Origin: Pseudomonas taiwanensis
Lineage (GTDB): Bacteria > Pseudomonadota > Gammaproteobacteria > Pseudomonadales > Pseudomonadaceae
DNA length: 64,000 bases
Assembly (NCBI RefSeq): GCF_013393345.1
Contig: NZ_QJRF01000069.1
Coordinates: 411,558-475,557, forward strand
Direction of reading: 5' to 3'
The notes under the pieces were generated by a model, which was given only the letters and a program-made list of their open reading frames with translations, searched no databases and was not told the DNA's origin. Both the position numbers and the translations under genes were made by a program. How positions within the stretch are numbered: position 1 is the stretch's first letter; each line of letters opens with the position of its first letter. This document shows, piece after piece, positions 8,966 to 17,779 of this stretch.

Positions 8966-10741
8966 TCACACCGGCAACGTCATATAGAACTGCGCACCAT
9001 GGCCAGGGCGTGAATAGAGGCCGATGCGCCCGCCATGCAGTTGCACGATCTCCTTGCACAGCGCCAGGCCGAGGCCGGCTCCGCCCATACGATGGCCAAC
9101 CTGCACGAACGGCTCGAAGATTCGCGATTGCTGGCTGTAGGGCACGCCCTCGCCATCATCGGCCACGCTCACCAGCACCCGTTCGCCGTGGCGCCTGGCC
9201 TGCAGGCGGATATGCCCCCCGTTGGGACTGTGGCGGAGCGCATTCCCCACCAGGTTGTCCAGCACACGCTCGATCTGCAGGCGATCGAGATTCATCCGAG
9301 GCAACGGCGGATGCAGGTCCAGTTCGATTTCGATACCGTGTTCGCTGGCTTGCGGCTCGAAGCGCTGGCGCAGCGCGGCCAGCAGCTCTTGAATGTCGCA
9401 GGACACGCGTTCCAGCACCTGCACGCCGCTCTGGTAGCGGGAGAAGTCCAATAGATCATTAATCAGCCGCACCAGCCGCTGCATTTCCTCATCCACCGTC
9501 TTCAGCAGATCCGCCTCCCGGCCATCGGGATCGAAGTGCAGGCGCTCGTTGAGCAGACCGAACGCCATCTGCATGCCGGTGACTGGCGTGCGCAGCTCAT
9601 GGGAGGCACGTAACACGAATTCGTTGCGCACCCGTTCGAAGGCGCGTTCCTCGGTCACATCCCGCAGCACCATCACGCCGCCCTGCAGGCGTTCTTCGTC
9701 CAGAACCACCGGGACCAGTCGCCAGCTCAGCAGGCGTTGCTCACCGTCGGCGTTTATTTCCAGGTCCTCGGGCGCTTCGTCCAGGGTCTCGCCGCGCAAT
9801 ACCCGCTGCGCCAGCTCGTCCATCTCCGGCCGGCCAAGGGCCTGCGACAGCGATTGGCCAGGGGTGACTTCGTCCCAGGAAAGCTGTCGCTGCGCCACGG
9901 GGTTGGCGTGCTGGATGCGCCCCATGCGATCGAGGATCAGCAAGCCGTCGTCGATGCTGTTGAGGACCGCGTTCAGGCGCTGCTGCTCGGCCAGCAGGTT
10001 ATCGACATTGGTTTCCTTGAACATGCGCAACGCGTCGGCCATCACGCCAAAGCGACGGATCAGGGTGGATACCTCATTCACCGGCGACAGCGGCAGGGTG
10101 ACCCGGAAATCGCCCTTGCCCACCTGGTCGGCGGCCCTGGCTAGAGCGTCGATCGGTTCCGCGAAGCGGCGGGCCATGCTCTGGGCCGTGATGAAACCCA
10201 CCACCAGCACCGCCAGGCCGAGCACCCCGAGCAGGCTGGCGACCAGCAATGCCCGGCTGCGGGCCGCGCCTTCGGCTTCCCCCACCGTCGTCAGCGAATG
10301 GCGCTGCAGCTCCACCATGCTGGTGCGCAGGATGTCCAGCGAGTGACTGAAATCGTTGTCGTCCAGCAGGCTCCAGCGCAAGCTGGCGGGTTGTTGGACG
10401 ACGTCGAGGAAGACCTTGTAGGACGCGGCGATTCGCTGGAAATGCTCGCGCGTCTGCTCGTCCGTCGTCGAGTTCAGACCCTCTTCCAGTGCGGCGAGGA
10501 ATTTCTGCTGCGAGGCCTGCAAGGCGGGCAGGTCCAGGTCCTTGCCCATCAGGTTGACCATCTGGTCGCCCAGGTGCTGGCGCATTCGCAGGCTGATATC
10601 GATGGTGGCGAAGGCCTGGTTGATCACTCGCTCCTGGGACCCGGCCATCTGCATCACGCTCACCAGGCCCAACAGCAGGCCCACCAGGGCAACGGTGATC
10701 AGCGCGGAGATGCTCAGGAACAGCCGTGTGCGCAATCGCAT
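8966..10741 (-). CDS. kinB: Sensor histidine kinase KinB
   Basis: This 591-residue inner-membrane kinase is the partner of AlgB. Two transmembrane helices (about 8-31 and 165-187) flank a periplasmic four-helix sensor domain. They are followed by a HAMP linker (about 188-240), a PAS domain (about 255-365), the HisKA domain with phospho-acceptor His381 in RASHELRTP, and an ATPase domain ending in FEPFVQVGHRMGGAGLGLAL. In P. aeruginosa KinB acts largely as an AlgB phosphatase and controls alginate and virulence. The start ATG 10741 is preceded by GAAGGGG. It lies 13 bp after the algB stop, so the two form one leftward operon. Confidence 0.96.
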   Translation of the reverse strand: MRLRTRLFLSISALITVALVGLLLGLVSVMQMAGSQERVINQAFATIDISLRMRQHLGDQMVNLMGKDLDLPALQASQQKFLAALEEGLNSTTDEQTREHFQRIAASYKVFLDVVQQPASLRWSLLDDNDFSHSLDILRTSMVELQRHSLTTVGEAEGAARSRALLVASLLGVLGLAVLVVGFITAQSMARRFAEPIDALARAADQVGKGDFRVTLPLSPVNEVSTLIRRFGVMADALRMFKETNVDNLLAEQQRLNAVLNSIDDGLLILDRMGRIQHANPVAQRQLSWDEVTPGQSLSQALGRPEMDELAQRVLRGETLDEAPEDLEINADGEQRLLSWRLVPVVLDEERLQGGVMVLRDVTEERAFERVRNEFVLRASHELRTPVTGMQMAFGLLNERLHFDPDGREADLLKTVDEEMQRLVRLINDLLDFSRYQSGVQVLERVSCDIQELLAALRQRFEPQASEHGIEIELDLHPPLPRMNLDRLQIERVLDNLVGNALRHSPNGGHIRLQARRHGERVLVSVADDGEGVPYSQQSRIFEPFVQVGHRMGGAGLGLALCKEIVQLHGGRIGLYSRPGHGAQFYMTLPV

Positions 10742-10754
10742 GGCGGCGGCCCCT

Positions 10755-12101
10755 TCAGAGGCCGTAGAGCTTGCGTTTGCGATACAGGGTCGAGGCATCG
10801 ATACCGAGTGTACGGGCGGCCTGGTCGAGCGTCTCGCTGCTGGCCAGAACGCCGGCGATATGGGCGCGCTCCAGGTCTTCCAGACTCAGCGGCCCCCCTA
10901 CCCGGGGCGAGTTGGCGGTGGGTGTGTCGCCCAGCCCGAGGTGGTTGACCTCGACCCGCTCCTGGTTGCAGATGATGCTGGCGCGCTCGATCACATTGCG
11001 CAGTTCGCGCACGTTGCCCGGCCAGCGATAACTGAGTAGCGCCGCTGTCGCTTCATCGCTGAAGGCCCGCGCCGGGCGCACATAGTCGCTGACGAAGCGT
11101 GCAAGGAAGCGCTCGGCGAGGTCGAGGATGTCCTCGTGGCGCTCGCGCAGGGGCGGCAGGCTCAGGGCGATCACGTTGATGCGATAGAGCAGGTCCTCGC
11201 GGAAGCGGCCTTCGCGAACCATCTCGTCCAGATCGAGGTTGGTGGCCGCGAGGATGCGCACATCGGCCCGGCGAGTCACCGGGTCGCCCACCCGTTCGTA
11301 CTCCTTGTCCTGGATGAAACGCAGCAGCTTGGGCTGCAGGCTCAGGGGGAAATCACCGATCTCGTCGAGGAACAACGTCCCGCCATCGGCCTGGCTCACC
11401 CGGCCCAAGGTACTTTCGTTGGCACCGGTGAAGGCGCCCCGATTGTGTCCGAACAGCTCGCTTTCCATCAGGTCGGCGGAAAGGGAAGGACAATTGATGG
11501 TGACGACGGCCTTCTTCGCGCGTTTGCTCCAGCCATGGATGGCGCGAGCCAGTTCGCCCTTGCCCGTGCCCGATTCGCCAAGGATGAGAATGTTGGCGTC
11601 GGTGGCCGCGACTTGTCGCGCCGTTTCCAGCACGGCCATCATCGCCGGGCTCTGGGAAAACAATCCGTCGCCCGCACGGCGTACTTCACCTTCCAGGGCC
11701 TCCAGGCGTGCAGTCAGCTGTCGTAGCTCCAGCTGCTTCGCTGCGGCCATGCGCAACTGGTCCGGGCTGCAGGGTTTGACCAGGTAGTCGGCCGCGCCGG
11801 ATTGCATCGCATCCACCGCCGTATCGACCGCCGAGTGTGCGGTGACGATCACCACGCGCATCCATGGCGCCTGCACCCGCATGAGGGCCAGCACGTCCAG
11901 GCCGTTGTCCTCGCCCAGGCGCAGGTCGAGGAAACACAAGTCGAAGACCTGTCGCTGCAGGATCGCCTCCGCCTGCGCTGCATTCGTTGCCGTGGCGACG
12001 CTGTAGCCTTCGTCTTCAAGGCAGTAACGAAAGGTTCTGAGGATGGCGGCTTCGTCATCCACCAGCAGGATTCGTCCCTGGTTCTCGGTTACCTGTTCCA
12101 T
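10755..12101 (-). CDS. algB: NtrC-family response regulator AlgB
   Basis: This 448-residue activator has a receiver domain with phospho-acceptor Asp59 (CFLDLRLGE), a central AAA+ domain with Walker [10 protein letters not shown], the sigma-54 contact loop GAFTGA and Walker B region [10 protein letters not shown], and a C-terminal Fis-type helix-turn-helix ([20 protein letters not shown]). In P. aeruginosa AlgB activates alginate genes and its activity is set by KinB. The intact GAFTGA loop means that contact with RpoN is structurally possible. GGAGTGAGAGC before ATG 12101 supports this start over the longer frame. The gene diverges from a -24/-12 promoter at 12259. Confidence 0.97.
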   Translation of the reverse strand: MEQVTENQGRILLVDDEAAILRTFRYCLEDEGYSVATATNAAQAEAILQRQVFDLCFLDLRLGEDNGLDVLALMRVQAPWMRVVIVTAHSAVDTAVDAMQSGAADYLVKPCSPDQLRMAAAKQLELRQLTARLEALEGEVRRAGDGLFSQSPAMMAVLETARQVAATDANILILGESGTGKGELARAIHGWSKRAKKAVVTINCPSLSADLMESELFGHNRGAFTGANESTLGRVSQADGGTLFLDEIGDFPLSLQPKLLRFIQDKEYERVGDPVTRRADVRILAATNLDLDEMVREGRFREDLLYRINVIALSLPPLRERHEDILDLAERFLARFVSDYVRPARAFSDEATAALLSYRWPGNVRELRNVIERASIICNQERVEVNHLGLGDTPTANSPRVGGPLSLEDLERAHIAGVLASSETLDQAARTLGIDASTLYRKRKLYGL

Positions 12102-12147
12102 GCTCTCACTCCATTTCCGAGTCATAGAAAGTTAGTCCAAGAATTGT

Positions 12148-12192
12148 CGTGCAAGTTGCACGTGTTTTTCCTACAGGCATTGCAGCATGCAA
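12148..12192. promoter_or_regulatory. Two inverted repeats resembling enhancer (UAS) sites
   Basis: CGTGCAAGTTGCACG at 12148-12162 is a perfect 7-1-7 palindrome. TTGCAGCATGCAA at 12180-12192 is a 5-3-5 palindrome nested in a larger one (CCTACA at 12171-12176 with TGTAGG at 12194-12199). They share TTGCA/TGCAA half-sites and lie roughly 95-140 bp before the start predicted for the sigma-54 promoter at 12259, the usual place of NtrC-family enhancers. Binding by AlgB is inference. Confidence 0.55.
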
Positions 12193-12258
12193 GTGTAGGA
12201 AGCTCGGGTGGAAACGCTAACAGGTTGATTAGCAAGAGAATCTCTTCCTGGATGAGGC

Positions 12259-12274
12259 TGGCACAGCCCTTGCG
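12259..12274 (+). promoter_or_regulatory. Sigma-54 (RpoN) -24/-12 promoter
   Basis: TGGCACAGCCCTTGCG carries the invariant GG at 12260-12261 and GC at 12272-12273 exactly ten bases apart, with TGGCAC and TTGC consensus flanks. A start near 12285 would produce a leader of about 260 nt before the first clear gene at 12549. It faces the small-gene operon and diverges from algB. Confidence 0.75.
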
Positions 12275-12284
12275 ATAGTCCCGA

Positions 12285-12548
12285 TACCTGAAGATGCATT
12301 GGCCTTTTTACCTCTTGTGACCCGTGCACCCTTCAGGAGGACTCTGCCTGGGACAAGGAGGTTCCGGGCCTTTTATCAGCATGCAATTTGCCCGAGGAGC
12401 AGATCCGGACCGTGCAAAGTGCCTGCAAGAGTCCTTGGGACGCTGAAATAACCCATTGAATGGTTGAAGGTTTTCGAAGGGCCGCGGATGGCGCGAGCCA
12501 TGCATCCGAGTCACGAGGCCACAAATCCACCCGAGGGAGGATTCGAGG
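12285..12548 (+). other. Long leader between sigma-54 promoter and first gene
   Basis: No convincing gene lies here. The stretch has two isolated GGAGG-type motifs (about 12337 and 12349) that are not followed by good reading frames, and an ATG at 12380 that opens only a 20-codon frame. It may be an untranslated leader; no riboswitch class was recognised. Confidence 0.4.
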
Positions 12549-12788
12549 ATGAAAGGTTTCCAGTGGTTATCGTCCAGATGGTTGATGGCCCTTCTGATCG
12601 GATTGGCCGTGGTGCTAGGCATGTTCGTCGAGCATCACCTGCGCGAACGGGTCCAGCCTGCGCCCATACAGGTTCCAGCTGCGGAACAAAGCAGCCGCCC
12701 GGCGCCGATTCGCGCCGATGGGCCGCTGCATGAAGTGAGTCAGCCAATGTGGACCGAATCCCGCGCTCAGCCGCGCTGGGTCTTCTGA
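12549..12788 (+). CDS. Small single-pass membrane protein of unknown function
   Basis: This 79-residue reading frame starts with a short amphipathic segment, then one hydrophobic helix at about 12-26 (LMALLIGLAVVLGMFV), then a Pro/Arg-rich tail likely to be outside the membrane. The strong GAGGGAGGATTCGAGG sequence before the ATG supports translation. It is the first gene after the sigma-54 promoter and is followed by another small frame, a DUF1328 protein and an Ivy-like protein, all on the same strand. I do not recognise the family. A role in the envelope is suggested only by context. Confidence 0.65.
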   Translation: MKGFQWLSSRWLMALLIGLAVVLGMFVEHHLRERVQPAPIQVPAAEQSSRPAPIRADGPLHEVSQPMWTESRAQPRWVF

Positions 12789-12804
12789 TCTGGGAGGCAT
12801 CGTG

Positions 12805-12975
12805 ATGTGGAGCCTTGCCCTCGCCCTGACTACCGCGCTGTGTTGCATCGCCATGTTGCGCAGCGTTCGCCAACAGTGTGCAACACCCACCGACGCTGCG
12901 TCCTGCGTCGTGCCGGTGGTTCTTGCGCAATTGCGCAGACAACACCGAAGCCACAAAGGAGAAAGACCATGCTGA
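12805..12975 (+). CDS. Possible 56-residue small membrane protein
   Basis: ATG 12805 is preceded by GGGAGG at 12792-12797 with good spacing and opens 56 codons. The N-terminus is hydrophobic ([17 protein letters not shown]) and the C-terminus basic ([13 protein letters not shown]). The frame overlaps the DUF1328 start (12969) by seven bases, which suggests translational coupling. No family is recognised. It could be a leader peptide rather than a functional protein. Confidence 0.45.
   Translation: MWSLALALTTALCCIAMLRSVRQQCATPTDAASCVVPVVLAQLRRQHRSHKGERPC
12924..12937. promoter_or_regulatory. Perfect 14-bp palindrome upstream of the DUF1328 gene
   Basis: TGCGCAATTGCGCA is fully self-complementary and lies 31 bp before the DUF1328 start. 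It could be an operator for an internal promoter or a small RNA hairpin. No known regulator is assigned. Confidence 0.35.
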
Positions 12976-13130
12976 GTTGGGCACTTACTTTCCTGGTCAT
13001 CGCAATCGTCGCCGCCGTGCTTGGTTTCGGCGGTATTGCCGGGACCGCCGCGGGTATCGCGAAGATACTGTTCGTCGTCTTCCTGGTGCTGTTCGTGGTG
13101 TCCTTCATCATGGGCCGGCGAGCCCCTTGA
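12969..13130 (+). CDS. DUF1328 (YtjA-like) small membrane protein
   Basis: This 53-residue protein is almost entirely two hydrophobic helices separated by the glycine-rich [14 protein letters not shown] turn, the signature of the DUF1328/YtjA family. It should sit in the inner membrane; its function is unknown. AAAGGAGAAAGACC before the ATG is a strong ribosome binding site. The preceding 56-codon frame overlaps its start and the Ivy-like gene begins 9 bp after its stop, so it belongs to a tight operon. Confidence 0.93.
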   Translation: MLSWALTFLVIAIVAAVLGFGGIAGTAAGIAKILFVVFLVLFVVSFIMGRRAP

Positions 13131-13139
13131 GGAGGTTTC

Positions 13140-13604
13140 ATGGACAACTCGATCAAGGCGGTTGCCGCCTTGTTCCTGGGGCTGGCCAGCGCTCAAGCGC
13201 TGGCCGCCGACACGGATGCGCAGCACCGACTCAACGAACTGCTCGGCAGCGACCCTGAGTATCAGGACACCTGGCAGGAGTTGGTGCGAGACGAAAGCCG
13301 GCTGCCCGAATGGGTAATGAACCTTTCAGGTACTGCATCGCCAATGAAGGCGGTGGAAGACGAGGGCGACAAGTTTCTAGTGGGTGAACTGTGTGAAGCC
13401 AACAACTGCTTCAACCAGCGACTCTATGTTGCCTTCAGCTGGAACAAGGAAGACGCCTGGGCACTCTATGTGCAGTTGCCGGACGGCTTGCCATCCGACA
13501 AGTCGCCCAGTCGACATGCCAGTTACCGCTGGCTCGGCGAGCCGGACGAAGAAGTCCGACGCATTCTCGACGAGCAATTGAAAGCGGACCCGAACTGGTA
13601 CTGA
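13140..13604 (+). CDS. Ivy-like (inhibitor of vertebrate lysozyme family) periplasmic protein
   Basis: This 154-residue protein has a signal peptide cleaved near ALAADTDA and a mature domain with the Ivy pattern: YQDTWQELV, a short cysteine-bounded loop CEANNC at 85-90, LYVAFSWNKEDAWALYV and a C-terminal Arg/Leu helix. In classical Ivy the loop is CKPHDC and its His enters the lysozyme active site. Here that His is absent, so lysozyme inhibition cannot be assumed; P. aeruginosa has a divergent second paralogue at the same algB-linked locus. AGGAGGTTTC before the ATG supports the start. It is the last gene of the operon facing algB. Confidence 0.78.
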   Translation: MDNSIKAVAALFLGLASAQALAADTDAQHRLNELLGSDPEYQDTWQELVRDESRLPEWVMNLSGTASPMKAVEDEGDKFLVGELCEANNCFNQRLYVAFSWNKEDAWALYVQLPDGLPSDKSPSRHASYRWLGEPDEEVRRILDEQLKADPNWY

Positions 13605-13740
13605 GGACTCGAAGGATCAAGGCCTGGCGACGGGCCGATTGACCAAGGGGCCGGGTTGTTCCGCGTCTTCTGGAGCGGCGTGACCCAGGGGCAGAAGGGG
13701 TGCCTCCGCAACCCAGCGGGCCAGGTCGGGTGAGCTGCTG

Positions 13741-13769
13741 CCGGGAGCTGGAATTACTCCAGCTCCCGG
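13741..13769 (+). terminator. Strong stem-loop after the Ivy-like gene
   Basis: CCGGGAGCTGGA pairs perfectly with TCCAGCTCCCGG around an ATTAC loop. No T-run follows, so it is either a weak terminator or a 3'-end stabiliser. The rest of the 322-bp gap to wrbA (13605-13926) holds only this and a REP-like repeat. Confidence 0.5.
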
Positions 13770-13816
13770 TGGGCAGCGGAGAGTTTCTCATCGGAATGAA
13801 CGCTTCGGCCTTCTTT

Positions 13817-13918
13817 TTGTGGGGGCGATTTCAATCGCTATGCAGGCCGAAGGACTGCTCGACAGGTTCCCAGGGGGCAACCCTGTTGCCCTTCGCGAAT
13901 GAATTCGCCCCCACAAAG
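13817..13918. repeat. REP element, TTGTGGGGGCGAATT class
   Basis: TTTGTGGGGGCGAT at the left and GAATTCGCCCCCACAAAG at the right are inverted ends of a roughly 100-bp two-headed repeat. The left head is degenerate (GATTTCAATCGC). It separates the Ivy-like gene from the convergent wrbA. Confidence 0.8.
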
Positions 13919-13926
13919 GTCTCGCC

Positions 13927-14523
13927 TCATTTCATCTTGCTTACCAATGTCGCCACATGGGCGCCCTGGAATTTCGCCAGGGACAACTCCTTGGCGCTGG
14001 GTTGGCGCGAGCCGTCGCTACCGGCCACCGTGGCCGCGCCATAGGGCGAGCCGCCTCGCAGCTCACTGATATCGCTCAGCTCGGGTGCCGAGTAAGGCAG
14101 CCCGGCGAGCAGCATTCCGTGATGCGCCAGCGTGTGCCAGAACGAGGTGATGGTGGTTTCCGAGCCGCCGCCGGTACCCGTGGAGGTGAAGACGCTGCCG
14201 ATCTTGCCGATCAGTGCGCCCTTCACCCAGAGACCGCCAGTCTGGTCGAGGAAGCTGCGCATCTGTGCGCTCATGTTGCCAAAGCGCGTCGGCGTGCCGA
14301 ACAGGATCGCATCGTAGTCCGCCAGTTCCTGCGGGGTCGCCACGGGTGCGGCCTGGTCCAGCTTCGCGCCGGCTTTACGGGCTACATCCTCGGGCATGGT
14401 TTCCGGCACGCGCTTGAGGGTCACTTCCACCCCGGACACGCTACGGGCACCTTCGGCGACGGATTCCGCCATGCGTTCGATATGACCGTACATCGAGTAA
14501 TACAGCACCAGGACCTTCTTCAT
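13927..14523 (-). CDS. wrbA: NAD(P)H:quinone oxidoreductase WrbA
   Basis: This 198-residue flavodoxin-fold enzyme binds FMN and reduces quinones by two electrons in the cytoplasm. The phosphate loop [12 protein letters not shown] at 9-20, the [14 protein letters not shown] segment and the [11 protein letters not shown] stretch are WrbA hallmarks. The ATG at 14523 follows GGAGAGCGGCA on the coding strand and gives the family's normal length; the longer open frame upstream to 14718 is not coding. The gene diverges from gltP across a 306-bp gap with several palindromes, which may regulate either gene. Confidence 0.96.
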   Translation of the reverse strand: MKKVLVLYYSMYGHIERMAESVAEGARSVSGVEVTLKRVPETMPEDVARKAGAKLDQAAPVATPQELADYDAILFGTPTRFGNMSAQMRSFLDQTGGLWVKGALIGKIGSVFTSTGTGGGSETTITSFWHTLAHHGMLLAGLPYSAPELSDISELRGGSPYGAATVAGSDGSRQPSAKELSLAKFQGAHVATLVSKMK

Positions 14524-14654
14524 TGCCGCTCTCCATTCATCCGCAGACTGGCAGCCCGATCGGGCCGGACCCAGTGAGCCTAGATGGCATGCACGCACTT
14601 TGCCGCCGCCCTTGGCGGGAAATTGCCATGCCGGAAATGTCAGTTGGATCACGC

Positions 14655-14718
14655 TGGAACCATGGTTCCATCTCGTTTTGGCTATGCCGATTCGGCATGG
14701 GGTAGGCGGTTCCGGCAT
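14655..14718. promoter_or_regulatory. Cluster of palindromes in the wrbA-gltP intergenic region
   Basis: TGGAACCATGGTTCCA at 14655-14670 is a perfect 16-bp palindrome. ATGCCGATTCGGCAT at 14684-14698 is a perfect 7-1-7 palindrome. TTCCGGCAT ends at 14718, and its complement ATGCCGGAA occurs near 14630, giving a third, widely spaced pair. These look like operators for one or two dimeric regulators acting on the divergent genes. The rest of the 14524-14829 gap shows nothing else clear. Confidence 0.55.
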
Positions 14719-14829
14719 TAGACGATCGATAGCTCCCTATGAATCATGTCGCCCCTTTTTGCGGCCCGCTCGGCCATCCCGGACGGTGCCGTACTCCCGA
14801 CTTCCAAAAGAAATCAGAGGGTGACGACT

Positions 14830-16152
<1,323 letters not shown>

Positions 16153-16173
16153 GATCGCGCCGCGCTGAATGAG

Positions 16174-16201
16174 AAAGCCCTGACTTGATCGGGGCTTTTT
16201 T
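16174..16201 (+). terminator. Rho-independent terminator after gltP
   Basis: AAAGCCC and GGGGCTTTTTT form a short GC stem followed by six T, 22 bp after the stop codon. Confidence 0.85.
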
Positions 16202-16238
16202 GTGGGTGCTGGCTCAAATTCCAGCGGGGGCTCGACTG

Positions 16239-16350
16239 CCCTCACCCCAGCCCTCTCCCAGAGGGAGAGGGAGCTGATCGTGCAGGCTGACACGAATTTG
16301 CCAATCGCGAGTCACCCCTCTCCCTTTGGGAGAGGGGCCGGGGGTGAGGG
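16239..16350. repeat. Inverted-repeat element with CCCTCACCCC ends
   Basis: The left arm CCCTCACCCCAGCCCTCTCC and its internal GGGAGAGGG mirror are repeated in inverse order at the right (CCCCTCTCCC, then GGGGCCGGGGGTGAGGG). A half copy of the same element occurs at 32310-32344, so this is a dispersed family. It fills most of the 294-bp gltP to SpmAB gap. Confidence 0.85.
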
Positions 16351-16446
16351 TTGATAGGTATTGCACGGACTTGAAGGCAGATTGAATTCGCCGCTGTACG
16401 GGCTGCCCCGCTAGAATCCGCCTCACTGTTTTCTGGGGGACTGCAA

Positions 16447-17673
16447 ATGCTCAACGGCCTGTGGCTGAGCTTCTTCCTGGTGGCGGCGGTGGCCGCACTG
16501 GGACGCTGGATCGGTGGCGATCCGGGTGTCTGGGCGGCGATGGTGGAAAGCCTGTTCGCCATGGCCAAGCTCTCGGTCGATGTGATGATCCTGCTGTTCG
16601 GCACGCTGACGTTGTGGCTGGGTTTCCTGCGCATCGCCGAGCGGGCCGGCCTGGTGGATATTCTCGCGCGCCTGCTCGGCCCGCTGTTCGCACGCCTGAT
16701 GCCGGAGGTGCCACGTGGCCACCCGGCGCTCGGCCTGGTCACCCTGAGCTTCACCGCCAACGGCCTTGGCCTGGACAACGCGGCCACGCCCATCGGCCTC
16801 AAGGCGATGAAGGCGTTGCAGGAGCTGAATCCCAGCAGCACCTCGGCGAGCAACGCCCAGGTGCTGTTCATGGTGATGAACGCCTCCTCCTTCGTGCTGC
16901 TGCCAGTGACCATCTTCATGTACCGCGCCCAGGCCGGTGCCAGCGACCCCGCCCTGGTATTCCTGCCGATCCTCCTGGCCAACGCGATCTCCACCATGAC
17001 GGCGCTGCTGTCGGTGGCCTTCATGCAGCGGATCAAATTGACCGACCCGGTTCTGCTCGCCTGGTTCGGCGGCGCTGCGCTGCTGCTCGGCGGCTTCATG
17101 GCGGTGCTGGCCGGTCTTTCGGCGACCGCGCTGACGGCGCTGTCCTCCCTACTCGGCAACCTCACCCTGTTCGCGCTGATCCTCAGCTTCCTGGTGATGG
17201 GCGCGCTGAAGAAGGTGCCGATCTACGAAGCCTTCGTGGAAGGTGCCAAGGAAGGCTTCGACGTAGCGAAGAACCTCCTGCCATACCTGGTCGCCATGCT
17301 CTGCGCCGTGGGTGCCCTTCGGGCCTCGGGCGCGCTGGATCAACTGCTCGACGGGATCCGCTGGGTGGTCGAAGGACTGGGACTGGACAGCCGCTTCGTC
17401 GAGGCACTGCCGACGGGGCTGGTCAAACCCTTCTCCGGCAGTGCCGCCCGCGCCATGCTCATCGAGACGATCCAGACCCAGGGCGTCGACAGCTTCCCCG
17501 CGCTGGTGGCCGCCACCATGCAGGGCAGCACCGAAACCACTTTCTACGTCCTGGCCGTGTACTTCGGCTCGGTGGGCATCCAGCGCGCCCGCCATGCCGT
17601 GGGCTGCGCCCTGCTGGCGGACCTGGCCGGCGTCATCGCGTCCATCGGCGTCTGCTATTGGTTCTTTGGCTGA
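16447..17673 (+). CDS. SpmA-SpmB fused nucleoside-recognition (Gate) membrane protein
   Basis: This 408-residue protein joins two Gate domains. Residues 1-190 resemble spore maturation protein A (LTLWLGFLRIAERAGL, SFTANGLGLDNAATPIGLKAM) and residues 230-408 resemble SpmB (GAKEGFDVAKNLLPYLVAML, GLVKPFSGSAARAMLIE, MQGSTETTFYVLAVYFGSVG). In spore formers these are two genes; in Gram-negative bacteria the fusion is common and its substrate is unknown. About ten transmembrane helices place it in the inner membrane. It is preceded by a CTGGGGGAC ribosome site and followed by a REP palindrome. It has no evident operon partner. Confidence 0.88.
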   Translation: MLNGLWLSFFLVAAVAALGRWIGGDPGVWAAMVESLFAMAKLSVDVMILLFGTLTLWLGFLRIAERAGLVDILARLLGPLFARLMPEVPRGHPALGLVTLSFTANGLGLDNAATPIGLKAMKALQELNPSSTSASNAQVLFMVMNASSFVLLPVTIFMYRAQAGASDPALVFLPILLANAISTMTALLSVAFMQRIKLTDPVLLAWFGGAALLLGGFMAVLAGLSATALTALSSLLGNLTLFALILSFLVMGALKKVPIYEAFVEGAKEGFDVAKNLLPYLVAMLCAVGALRASGALDQLLDGIRWVVEGLGLDSRFVEALPTGLVKPFSGSAARAMLIETIQTQGVDSFPALVAATMQGSTETTFYVLAVYFGSVGIQRARHAVGCALLADLAGVIASIGVCYWFFG

Positions 17674-17703
17674 CCGGTGGGTTACCGCTGGCGGTGACGC
17701 TTT

Positions 17704-17770
17704 GTGTAGGAGCGAGCTTGCTCGCGAAAGACCGCGCTCGGACCGTTCGCGAGCAAGCTCGCTCCTACAA
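17704..17770. repeat. REP palindrome, TGTAGGAGCGAGCTTGCTCGCGA class
   Basis: This element has the same inverted arms as the one at 8824-8888, with a 20-bp spacer. It lies between the convergent SpmAB and DUF5924 genes. Confidence 0.9.
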
Positions 17771-17779
17771 GTTTGGCCC

